Made by a program: the position numbers and the translations under genes
Part shown: positions 46,910-57,196 of the stretch, piece by piece
Numbering within the stretch: the stretch's first letter is position 1
Layout: each line of letters starts with the position of its first letter
Assembly (NCBI GenBank): GCA_032173965.1
Contig: CM063287.1
Span: forward strand, 4,283,859-4,347,858
Direction: 5' to 3'
From: Sitta carolinensis
Taxonomy: Eukaryota > Chordata > Aves > Passeriformes > Sittidae
DNA length: 64,000 bases
The notes under the pieces: model-generated
What the model saw: only the letters and a program-made list of their open reading frames with translations
What the model was told of the DNA's origin: nothing
Databases searched by the model: none

Positions 46910-47427
46910 TGTCCTCCCAAAACACATCTCTGGGCATGCAGAGGAGAAGAAGGTGACTGGGATCAGTCAGTCTGGATTTACCAAAGCTAAATCATGCCTG
47001 ACCAACCTGTCTAGGATACAGCGACAGAAATAATAAAGGGATGGAACGTGGATGAGGACACAGCAGGTATCATTTCTCTTGACTTTCCCAAACTTTCAGC
47101 ACTGTCTCCCACGATACTTCTGTATCCAAGTGAGGACAGTGTGGTCTGAAAGGGTGGACAAGTGAAAAATGGGTGAACTCAAAAACTGGTTGAATGGCAG
47201 GGCTCAGATGTGGCAGGAAGAAGCACAATAGGAGAGCTTTTCCTTTAGGAAAAAAGTGCTGGGGCACTGAACAGGCTCCCCAGGGAATGGGCACAGCCTT
47301 GAGGAGGCTGCCAGAGCTCCAGGGATGCCAGGGATACACAGGGTGGGGTTGTTGGGGAGCCAGAGCGAGGAGCTGGCCTGGATGATCCCTGTGGGCCGCT
47401 CCCAGCTCGGGATATTCCATGATTCAA
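46910..47427 (+). mobile_element. Old CR1 LINE fragment with reverse-transcriptase remnants and internal deletion
   Basis: The left part recalls CR1 ORF2: 'atctctgggcatgcagagga', 'tctggatttaccaaagctaa' (the GFTKGKSCLTNL region), 'ctttcagcactgtctccca' (the FDTVSH region) and 'aactggttgaatggcag' (the NWLNG region). From about 47227 it jumps to the 3' end: 'ctgaacaggctccccaggga', 'ctggatgatccctgtgggcc' and the terminus 'gggatattccatgattc'. A large internal stretch is missing and the frame is broken, so it is a dead copy of an older subfamily than those at 33 or 63 kb. Confidence 0.85.
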
Positions 47428-48642
47428 AAGCTGAAGCAATCAATAAGGATGATAAGGTATAACATTTCCTCTCAAGGACAGATAAGAGGTGCAGCAGGGG
47501 CTTTGGAGTCTCCATCCTCGTGTTTATTTCTGGACAAAGTCCTGGAGAACGTGGTCTGAAGCCAAACTGTCCCTGCTCAGCCTTGGTGGGACCAATGATT
47601 TTATTTCATTACGTTTTACATTTCTTTCCTTACTGAGTAGTTGATAAATAGATTTGAGAAGTTGTAGTTGCTCCATAGGAAACAAGGATTGGATTGAGTC
47701 TAGAAGTTACCAGCATGTATTTCCAGTTAAAAGCAAGACTACAGCGGTGCAATAAAGTTAAAAATCTTAATGATTTCGATATTTTGTGTAGTTTAGTTGA
47801 GATAAAGGACACTAGTGGAAGCTTTCTGCTGTACAGGTGCCTGGTTCGTGTAAGGAACAGCACAAGGAGCACAGGGAAGCTCTTGGAATTGCAGTACAGA
47901 AAATGCAGAATCTTCATCTCCTACCTGATGCCGCATTTTTATTTTCCTCCTGAAAAGCAGAAAGTTTGCAGCCTTTGAAGGCCAAAGATACAGATGGCAA
48001 CTCAGTGATTGTGATAAAACTGATTTCAGGGAGGACTAATAATTATTCCTGGTTTATTTCCTGTCATTCAGTTGGTTTAGCCTTGGAGGAGAAGGTTAGG
48101 GTATTCTGTAATTCCCTGCAAACAAGAGCTCACAGTAAAATGCTGACCATCTCTTAACTACAGCCCTACATCACAATGTGCCCCTGGGCATGGGAAAAAG
48201 ACCTTCTGGGGGGAGAAGACGGTAAAAAATTAAAGACAATTTGCACAGAGGTACGTCAGAAACATCCTCACTGATTCTGTGCATCCTTTTTTGTGTATTT
48301 TTGTCATTGAGGGGCAAAGGGGGTAAGGAAAGACAATCCCAGTCCCCTGGAAGTCTGGGCAGAGCCCTACAATCTGCCCATCTGTTCACAGGGAGGGATT
48401 ACACCAAATCCCACTGAGCCTGCATGCTCACAAATCCAGGAGGAGCAGTAATTGGCTTACTGTAGTTTGTTAGATTCATAATTTGATCACAAACTCCTCT
48501 CAAGGCAAGTTCATCCACGGCATTCATTTCTCTGCCTTTCCAATGGCTCATTTGTTCTGCAGCACTATAAATATTATGTGAATGAAAATCACAGGAAATG
48601 GCTATTCTGTGCTCCAGCGCTTTATTAAGAGATATCTATTTC

Positions 48643-48661
48643 AAAAAAAAAAAAAAAAAAA
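48643..48661. repeat. Poly-A tract (19 A)
   Basis: Uninterrupted adenine run followed by GG and a further A-run. Confidence 0.9.
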
Positions 48662-49469
48662 GGAAAAAAAAGCTAATTATATCTGCATTTACACAGCTCC
48701 TTTCAGAAAGATTATCCAAGACTCTTTATAGAGCATCAAATGACAAGCCCAGAGCTCTGCCTGTATGCAACAATCAGATATATTCCATATGCAGCTGCCA
48801 TAAACATTTCTATTCATGCCAGTTCATCTGTGCTGGGATTAACAGAGTGAGAAAAGCTGGCCAAGGACACCTATTTAAAGAACCAGGAGGTTTAAGTGGA
48901 TCGAACTCGCACAGTAACTTCTCATCCAAAGCACAGGGCAGCTAATGATGGTGTAACCTGGAATTCTCACTGCAAACACGATGCCTTGGGTCCAGTCCTG
49001 CCCTTTCCTGCCTTGGAAATGCTGCTGGATGTGCCAGGAGCACTTTTGGGGCAGGTGCTGAAAATACCTGCAAAAAACCTGCAGGGCAAGGACTCCAAGC
49101 ACGGTGGGGAGAAGGGGTTGGGGCTTTGCACAGGCTGGGATTTGGACAAGGTGCTCCCAGGGACAAGACTCTATCCCAGCTGGGGCAGAGCAGGAGGAGA
49201 AGCCCCGAGTGCAATGTTGCAGAGCATGGCCAGCCTAGCAGCCCTGAGCTGAAACAAGAGAAAAAAATACATGGAATTTTCAATGCCAAAAGCAGACCCC
49301 AGACTGAAAATGCTCCTCTCTCATAGGGAAGCTCTGTGCTACTGGCAGGTGCTGCTGCACTTTTGCCTCCTCATTTCCCAGCTCTGACTGTTCACGTGCA
49401 AACTTGGTGCCACTGAGGCTGAGAACCACATTTCACAGCTTAAGCAGGTAAAATCCAGAGGCTAAGATG

Positions 49470-49610
49470 TATAAATAGGCTTCCTCATACTTTACCTCCT
49501 GTGGCCTCACTACCACAGCCAGAGACCTCCACAGAACTACTATTCCAGCTTTCTACACACACTCATTCAGCTGGAGCAGTGATGGAGGTGCCCCTCATCC
49601 TCCTCACAGT
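49470..49610 (+). other. Possible TATA promoter and short leader exon (weak candidate)
   Basis: TATAAATA at 49470-49477 is followed about 110 bp downstream by an ATG at 49582. Nine codons (MEVPLILLT, hydrophobic, like the start of a signal peptide) then run into GTAAGTG at 49609, a good splice donor. An acceptor-like AG at 50038 could join in phase to a block open to a stop at 50102. Short leader exons of this kind are usual in secreted and receptor proteins, but no family can be named and the second block is short. The pieces may coincide by chance. Confidence 0.2.
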
Positions 49611-51745
49611 AAGTGAACCCAAGCTCCAGCCCCTCCTTTCCTAGAAGGAAACAAGCCCACAGCACTTCTGTTCAGCAGGAAAACACTTCAAGCAGGACAG
49701 CAACAGTTTTGGGACTCCTCACCTGGCTGCTGAATCCCTGCCAGCAAAGCAGGTTATACTGGGCTGCAAAGCCAGATTAAGAGATAACTCCTCGCTGGGC
49801 TCATCCATAAAACTGCAGGAAAAGTCCTGAAACAGAACCCCCCTTCTGCTGCCGTGCTGGACACAGAAAATGCAAGCTCTGCTTAACCCTTGCAAGAAAG
49901 AGGATAAAAATCTCTCTCTAAAGCCCCACTCTGGAGGGTGGGCACAGAGCTCTCAGCAGCCCTGAGGGAGAGGCTGTCCCCCAGGGCACCTTCTGCCTGG
50001 GGTCACCATGTGTGACATGTCTCATGTTTACAGTGCAGGGCTGGCACGGGCCAGAGGCTCTGGAGCTGAGCAGGGTGCCCAGGGAAGTGTGGTGGGAATA
50101 CTGAGGCTGCCTGCTTCTTGTAGGGCTAGCATGTGCCAGTGAGAGCCACTGGGTGAGGATCCAGGGACCCCAAAAGATGCAGCAGAGTTATAAAAATTCA
50201 TTCAATGTTTGGAAAGGGGCAGAGGAACGTAGCACATAAAGCAAACACGCACACACTTATAAATACAAATGTAAAAAATACATATTTATATAGATATATG
50301 TAGTCACTCCTATATATTAAAAAGTACCTGGTAAATGGGTACATTTTACTTGGTGCTGTTCCACATTTTAAACCCAGCCAATGTTGGAACCCTAAAAGAG
50401 CACTTCAAGCACAAGAAACTGGTGAAGTCACAGTCACACAAAGCATAGGAATTGTGGTTTTCCCTGTCCTTTCTCCCTCTGGACACTGAGGCTGAGAGAG
50501 CTGTCCTGGGTAACAGGGCAGTGTCACCCCTCTGCCACATCCAAATGCCGTGACCTGGTCCTAGAGCCAGGGTTCAGTGCCTCTGCCCTGCAGGTACTGT
50601 CCACAAGCAGGATCAGCCTTAAAAAAAAGCTTTGTGATGTGAAGAACTGCTCAGCAAGGCACCCAGGAGCTCCATGGCCATGGCCTTGCTTTGCTCCATC
50701 TACTACAGCAACGAGAATATCACCAGCTGAGCTGTGGATAAAGCACTTTTTATTCCTGCCCTGCTTGAACCCAGCTCGTTTGGAGTTGTATCCTGCCCCC
50801 TTCTCCCCCGGTGAGCTGGCAGAGGCAGCAGGGGAAATACACAAACTCCACTTCAATTATTTGCTCATCCTTCGGCAATAAAAGGGCAGAGAAAGGCACC
50901 ACACGAAATGAAATGCTCTTTGGAGCAAAGGGGTATTTTAAATCCAAATATTCTTAGGGGAGATTTGGTATCTCCTCATCCAATAATTTTGGAAGAGCTG
51001 TAATCCTGTCTGAGAGATTTCCCTAACTGCTCCAGCAATAAACCAAACACTGTACTAGGGTTTTTCAATATTTTTGTTTCTCTCTCTGGTACCTTCTCCC
51101 ACAGTCTGCTTACTTTCTAACAGCACATTCAAGGCATTCAGTTGATTATCTTCTTTTTACTACCTGGAATTTTAGTCTTCAAATGGAAATTCTTTAATGG
51201 CTTATTGCTTACAATTAAATTTTTGGAAAGGTAGAAGGCTCTCTTTGGAGGTGCTGCTTTAAAGCACCACGGCTTGGCACTCCAGTCCTACACAGTACAA
51301 CAATCCACTGGATTTCCTTTTAGCAGAACTCCTGTGGTTATAGAAATATGTTTTATATTATTATAGATTATATTATTATTCTTTTCACACCCCACAGCCC
51401 CCATCAGGAGTTGCTACACATTGAAAATTTACCCCCAAAAAAGTACTTTTTGCTCTCCAACCTGCATGGATTCTCCCCCAGGATAAAAATGGCAGCCTTC
51501 GTTCTGGCATTGACCCCTCTGGTTGGATCCTCATAGGAATTCCACTTTGGACAAGAAGCACTTTATTCCCAGAATTCTACAGAGCTGCAAGTTCGCTGAG
51601 GACTGTAAGTCAACTGCATGCTGGCTCCCTGTCAGTCAGGGCTAATTCCCACAGATTAGAGAAGGAAATCCATGCAGTTCCCTAGGTCCTAAACCCTACT
51701 GCAAAGAGAAGAGAATTTCTTTTCTTCCCAAGTCATCCTTTTAGG

Positions 51746-51763
51746 AAAAAAAAAAAAAAAAAA
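51746..51763. repeat. Poly-A tract (18 A)
   Basis: Uninterrupted adenine run. Confidence 0.9.
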
Positions 51764-52241
51764 GGAAAAGGAATTGCCCATGAGTCATTGCTATCTGCAC
51801 CCAAATTATTGGGGGCCATGAACCAAGAGAACCAATCCCTGGCTGTGTTTTGGTTCCCAGCCCACCCACTCTGACACCGAGTGGGTTCACCCTGAATTAC
51901 ATCACGACCCCCGCAGTTGTTGTTATCAATAACAACCCCACAGCCACAAATCCCTCCCCTCTGCTTTCCTGTGTCCTCAGACAACTGGTCCCTGAGGAAT
52001 ACTGAGTACTGTTACTCTGAATAGGAGGGTTTGAATTACTGTGGAAGACAGAGACAAAAAATTGAGTTCATGCTGTTTTCTTTCACCACAAAAAGAAGGC
52101 TTTCCCTGGATTCAGAGGAGTTTTTGCCCTCCTGATTCCTTGGTGCCTCTAGTCAAGGGCTGTGGATATCACTTGGCAGGGAGATCCTTTCTCTTATTAG
52201 AACTGAGCTCTTTCAGACTTCCTCCACACCTTCTCCTGCTC

Positions 52242-52370
52242 ATGGAATCACAGAATATCCTGAGCTGGAAGGGACCTGCAGGGATCATTCAGTCCAACCC
52301 TTGGCCCCACACAAACACCAGCAATCCCACCCTGTACATCCCTGGGAGCACTGTCCAGTTCTTCCTCCTC
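52242..52370 (-). mobile_element. CR1 LINE fragment, older subfamily
   Basis: An antisense CR1 terminus: 'ggaatcacagaatatcctga', 'gctggaagggacctgcaggg', then 'accctgtacatccctgggag'. It matches the 3' end of the old copy at 47.4 kb better than it matches the common subfamily. Confidence 0.85.
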
Positions 52371-52518
52371 TCCAAGTCTCTTTCCCCCTCTGGAGACAGA
52401 GAAGTCTTAAATTATCACTGAGAGCTTCCCAGTTACAGATAATGGCAAAGAAGTGCACTGTTGTCCAATGCAAATCCCACACAGCACCTGCAAACCACCC
52501 ATCAGACACAGCTCCTGG

Positions 52519-52703
52519 GAATCATGGGGTCCCAGACTGGTTTGGGTGGGAAGGGATCTTAAATCCCATCCAGTGCCACCCCTGCCATTGGCAGGGACAC
52601 CTCCCACTATCCCAGACTGCTCCAAACCCCATCCAGCCTGGCCTTGAACACTTCCAGGGATGGATGGGTCAGCCACAGCCTCACAGGAGAACCTGCAGGA
52701 GAG
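52519..52703 (-). mobile_element. CR1 LINE fragment, 3' end
   Basis: An antisense CR1 tail with 'gactggtttgggtgggaagg', 'aaatcccatccagtgccacc' and 'ccagcctggccttgaacact'. Its right side runs into the left target duplication of the LTR at 52710, so the LTR inserted at or beside its 5' edge. Confidence 0.88.
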
Positions 52704-52709
52704 AATAAA

Positions 52710-53291
52710 TGTTATTTTCTAAAATATATTTGTGGTTTTTTCTTCTTCTTGTTGTTGTTCTCTGTCTCTGTTTCGGCTGTGTCTCTGTTTCTCTCTGGCT
52801 CTGTGAAGAAGGTCGAGTCGTCTGTTTTCTCGTGTTCAGGAATTTGTTTATTCTTTGCTTATCTCATATTCGTTCCCTGGCCTGCCACGGTCTTCTCTGC
52901 AGGCCAGTGCTCTCTCCCCCTGTCGTCTGTCCTTCCTTCGTCTGTCATCTTCGTCGTCTGCCCGCCCTTGGGAGGGCACTATCTTTTATACTGAAAATTA
53001 CGTGTACTTTATTTATAACAATTCTCCAATATCTATCCACTATGTTGTACAGTGTACTTTTGTTCCAAACCAATCCAAATGTGCCACACCACCACAGAAG
53101 ATGGAGAACAAGAGGAAGAAGAAGAAGCCCAGGGACACCCCCATTTCCTCCATCTTTGCCCCCTGATCTCTCATCTAAAATCCACAAATTCTACTTTTTC
53201 ACTGTGTGACATACTAATTATCATGCTATCCAAATTCTTGTGACTTATGAATCTTCCCAGGACAATCAGAAGGATTTCCTGGTCTCCCACA
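52710..53291 (-). mobile_element. Solo LTR, family 2
   Basis: A 582-bp LTR with minus-strand sense, TGTGGGAGACC...AAAATAACA in its own orientation. AATAAA is duplicated at 52704-52709 and 53292-53297, a 6-bp target-site duplication. On the minus strand it has a TATA box ('cagtataaaagatag', complement at about 52985-52990) and a downstream AATAAA (complement at 52847-52852), in the right order for a retroviral promoter and polyadenylation site. No internal genes are present. It is unrelated to family 1. The 103-166 aa frames within it are incidental. Confidence 0.85.
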
Positions 53292-53463
53292 AATAAATCC
53301 CCACTGTGCCTCAAACCCTCTTTTCCCTCAGTTCTTATCCCTCAGTTCTGGATAAAAGTGAGTTTCAATGTGCTTTCATCAGCTTTGCAAAAAAGCACCA
53401 ACTGGCACAGCTCTGAGGATGCTCTTTTGGAGCCCTTTTGGATCAGAGATGGAGGCCTTTGGA

Positions 53464-53632
53464 TCACAGGAACAGGCTGCCCAGGGCAGGGATGAACTCC
53501 CTGTCCCTGGAAGTGTCCAAGGAACGTGTGGATGGGGCACTTGAGGATGTGGGTTAATGGTGAACTCAGGGATTGATGGTTGGACCTGAAGACCTTACTG
53601 GTCTTTTCCAGCCTTAGCAATCCTATGATTTC
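53464..53632 (+). mobile_element. CR1 LINE fragment, 3' end
   Basis: A sense CR1 tail: 'acaggaacaggctgcccagg', 'ctggaagtgtccaaggaacg', 'gattgatggttggacctgaa', ending 'ttttccagccttagcaatcc' and 'tatgattt'. It resembles an ancestral form of the 'ttttccaacct' subfamily. Confidence 0.88.
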
Positions 53633-56600
53633 CCTTTTATTCTCTGAGTGAATGGGAGTATTTAGGATGAGAGTCTTAAAATATGACCAGGAGTTCACAG
53701 TAGTGCAGTTCTGAGCATCTCCTAAGAGGTTTAGGGATTAAATTCCAGAGGATACTTTGCCATCAGTCCAACATGATGGCAGCACTGCTGTTTTTTCCCA
53801 ACCTTGAGTCTTGTACAAAGGTGAGCAGGGAGCCAATAATTACCTTTCCAGTGCCAAGGAGCTTATTGGACACGTGGCTGAGCAGATTGCCTGGAGTCAG
53901 GAGGAGCAGGAAGGACATAGGAAGGTTCCTGGCTTCTCCACAGTGCCCACAGCATATCCCAGAGTGCTGAATTTCCAGCTTCTCTGCCTCTTTCCTAAAG
54001 CTGGCAGGTTTTGCTTCTTAAAATAGTCTGCGTAGCTTGTATTTATTCACTGTTGGAAAATTCTTGATTGGAAGAATGCAGGGTAGCAGGGAAAACATAC
54101 AATGTGTATCCAGATGAGAGGAAGGAAAATTGGAAGCACTCGATTCCTTCACCTTTGCCTCCTGGAGTAATTTCTACATTACTGTGTCATTATGTGATAG
54201 ACTTTGAGCAAGGGTCAAGCAGCTCTCAGAAGCAGAAACACTGTGCAGTATTGGGAAAGCTAATGGAAACATGTTTAAAGTATATTGAAAGGAACAAAGG
54301 TAGATTAAAAATACCTTTAAGTATTCCCCAAATTCATCTTTATGTTGATTTCGGTCTTACAGGAAATACAGAAAAATACTTCAGACAGACCTGAGGGGAC
54401 TTTGAGAATTGTACAGAAAAGACTGAAGTCATTAACATTCCAGTTTTAAACCTTTTGCAGATAACCCCCTTATTCCTTTTCCATCTCCATTGCTTTCTCC
54501 CACATTTCTAATTTTTATACTGGAATACTCCAGAGCTGGATGAAACTCATCTGGAGAAAAGCACAGCAGCAAGTCCCATCAGTGTTTGGCTGAACCAAGC
54601 AAAAGTTAGGCTGTCTCCAGGTCTCCAGATCTCCATGTATCTGCTGGAATAAGAGGAAGGTGGGTTCTCCTCATGCTTTGGCTGTTTTCTACCTGAAACC
54701 TCCATACATGCAACCCTTACACAGGTTGTGCCAACAGAGTTCAGAATTATCCTTGCCAGGCTTTTCCGGGTGGGACAACAAAAACAAGGAAGAAACCTGT
54801 GCTCCCCTGGCACTTTCCATCAACTCTGTGCCCTTATTTTTGCTCTCTCTCATATAGCCACACATATGAAGCCATTTCTTCTTGCAGAACCACTACAGAG
54901 CCCTCTTGAAACCTCTCCTGAGCTCTTCTGCTGTAATTGCCAAATCCAAGCGGATACATGGAAAACATATTTTTAATACATTCTTTTGACTCATATTTTA
55001 TTGTGAAAATATAACTCAAAACATGGTCCGTATCTCAAAATGCCTTTTTTCTCTCCCTGATAAATGTTAATTATTCCCATGTAATTTGTCTTGATCAAAA
55101 TAGCTCCTTGCTTAAACTTGATCGCTTCTTCTCCCTATTCTCTCCTTTCTTCCCAACTCTCCTGGTACTTCCCCATCTTGTAAACTCTTTTGTAAATTCT
55201 CCATTCTTTGCATATCTTCACTAAACCTTCAGGTAGTTCCAAAATTCAGTGATGCATCTGGATTCATCCTTCCTTGCCATCGCCAGCTTCCCAGCTCCTG
55301 CCTTTATTCCCTCCATGCCTCCCTCACTTCCTGCCATTCCCTTTTCCTCCACCTGCCTCTGGAGCACCACCCTGGGACCTCTTCCTTTTCTTCTCTCCTG
55401 TTTCCTCCTCATGTACTTGGATGATCCACCTCTTCTGCTCCCATCTTCCTCTCTCTGTCATTCCCTTGGCTGTCCCCACCTCCCCTCAGTGGCTGTTTTG
55501 AGCAGCTCCTTGGGGATTCTTCCAGCTGCCAGGGTCACAGTGCTCACATCCTGAATTCCATGGAATCCATTTCTCCCCCATGGCATTCCTCTCCTTACCC
55601 CTCCACCAGTACTCCCCAGTATGATCTGCAATAATCAGCTTTCCCCAAACTTTCAGAATTTTCAAATTTAACTCTCAGCTGGATGTTAGCTTTCCTGCTT
55701 CCATGTTTTTCCACAGGCAGATGTCCCCTATCCTTCAAGGCATGCTGTTCTCACCAATTTCACTGCTGGTGCACTTCCACCTCTTGGGATTCACATCCCC
55801 TGGGCAGAAGTATCCACAGACACTGGACTCCTGCCTCAGGTGTGCCAGCATCTGGAAGCATCCATATATTTGACTGAGGGAGATCAAGGATCCCACATCT
55901 GTTTTTCCAGCACTGGGTTCAGGTGTTTTGTCACAGAAGGCTTTGGCTGCTGGTAGGAGACACAGATTTACTCCTAGGGTTAACTTAACACTTCATTCCC
56001 CTCTACTGAACCAGCCTGGATCAGATGGAATCCTGGAATAAAAAAAGTAATGCTCACTGTCTGGCTGATTCTGGATTCCTCCTGTACCACCTCTTTCATC
56101 TCCAAATTAAAAAAAAAAAAAATAATAACAGGGAGAGTAAGGAGTAACCCATGAGTAGACCATGCCCTGAGCACAAGGTGAACCTAGGTGAAAAGCAGAA
56201 ACCAAGCATTGCATTCCCTAAGGGAGTGCAGGTATTCCCAAGGGATAGTGGTGGGAAGGCTGGCAGCCCCTAGTACCTATGCAAAAGCACTTCTGAGTAT
56301 TTGCCCCAGCTAAACCTAAGAGTAACCTTGGAGTAAGGTCAGCCTGGGGCTCAACAGTGATCACTGTAATGCCCTTAAAAAGCAGCTCAAACAAAGAGCA
56401 TTTATCTAAGTAAGGGACTACAATGACATGAGCAGGCCAACATCAAACACAGAATGGCAAAACCAGCCCACAGCACAGGAATACAGATGATCCTGCCCAT
56501 TCCTGGGCTGCTCTGTCATGTCTGGCAGCAGACTAACAATAAATGGTATTCAGCAGGCTCCAGGTGGGAATCACTGGGACAGTTTTGCCTTCTCGATGAT

Positions 56601-56711
56601 AGTTGTAAGAGATCTCAAGTATTAGGTTGGTACCAATCTTTGTGTAATGAGACAGCAGCTCATTAATGGACAAGTACGGAGGTTTTGTTCACATTGTGCT
56701 AAATATTTACA
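53633..56711. other. Unassigned stretch, pyrimidine-rich in the middle
   Basis: No gene is recognised. From about 55090 to 55720 the + strand is pyrimidine-rich. A 108-aa frame at 54068-54394 shows no domain or splice context. About 56400-56700 is single-copy sequence that could include a conserved element. Confidence 0.5.
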
Positions 56712-57066
56712 GGATCCCGGTGTGGCAGGGGCTGGAGGCTGCCGGGTGTGCCCCTGGTGCCCCCTGCGTGTCCCAGCAGGGCCATCCCAGAGCCCAGGGC
56801 ACAGCCCTGTGTGCACCCAGCTGTGCCCCAGCCCCAGGCAGGAGAGCCCCCAGCCTGTGTGCACAATGTGTGCAGGGCTGGGCCCTGCCCAGGGCAGAAG
56901 CTGTGCCTGCTGTGCAGGGGCCATTGCTGGGCTCAGCACCCCCAGGACACTCTGGGGGCTCAGGGACAGGTCCTGTCCCCAGGTCTTTCCCCACAGAGCT
57001 GCTCCAGCAGGAACCCCCAGCCTGTGCTGGTGCCCGGGGTTTTTTCAGCCCAGGTGCAGGACCTGC
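56712..57066 (-). mobile_element. Shortened inverted copy of the 17-kb CR1-like element
   Basis: This is the reverse complement of the two ends of 17296-18426. It starts at 'gatcccggtgtggcaggggc' and ends near 'gcacctggg' read on the minus strand. It holds just one 47-bp unit and lacks about 775 bp present at 17.4-18.2 kb. The join falls exactly at GCTGAGCCCAGC, a 12-mer present both in the repeat unit and at about 18200 in the other copy. Frames of 95-161 aa over it are not genes. Confidence 0.85.
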
Positions 57067-57132
57067 TTTCCCCTTGTTGAGTTTCGGGCAGTTCTTCTCT
57101 GCCCACCTCTCCGAGCTCTCAAGGCCCTATAG

Positions 57133-57196
57133 ATAATAAATAATAAATAATAAATAATAAATAATAAATAATAAATAATAAATAATAAATAATAAA
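57133..57196. repeat. (ATAATAA)n microsatellite, 7-bp unit
   Basis: About nine uninterrupted copies of a 7-base unit. It begins about 65 bp from the end of the CR1-like fragment. Confidence 0.95.

Larger units (their letters stand above)
47428..52241. other. Unassigned stretch (4.8 kb)
   Basis: No CR1 or LTR is recognised here. It contains two poly-A runs, a TA-rich patch near 50275-50320 and the weak gene-start candidate at 49470. Confidence 0.5.

Noticed and set aside
52709..53209. 166-aa frame at 52.7-53.2 kb
   Set aside because: It lies entirely inside the solo LTR, antisense to the LTR's own promoter, with no domain.
54068..54394. 108-aa open frame
   Set aside because: No recognised domain, no splice signals in register and no promoter context; its length is within chance expectation.
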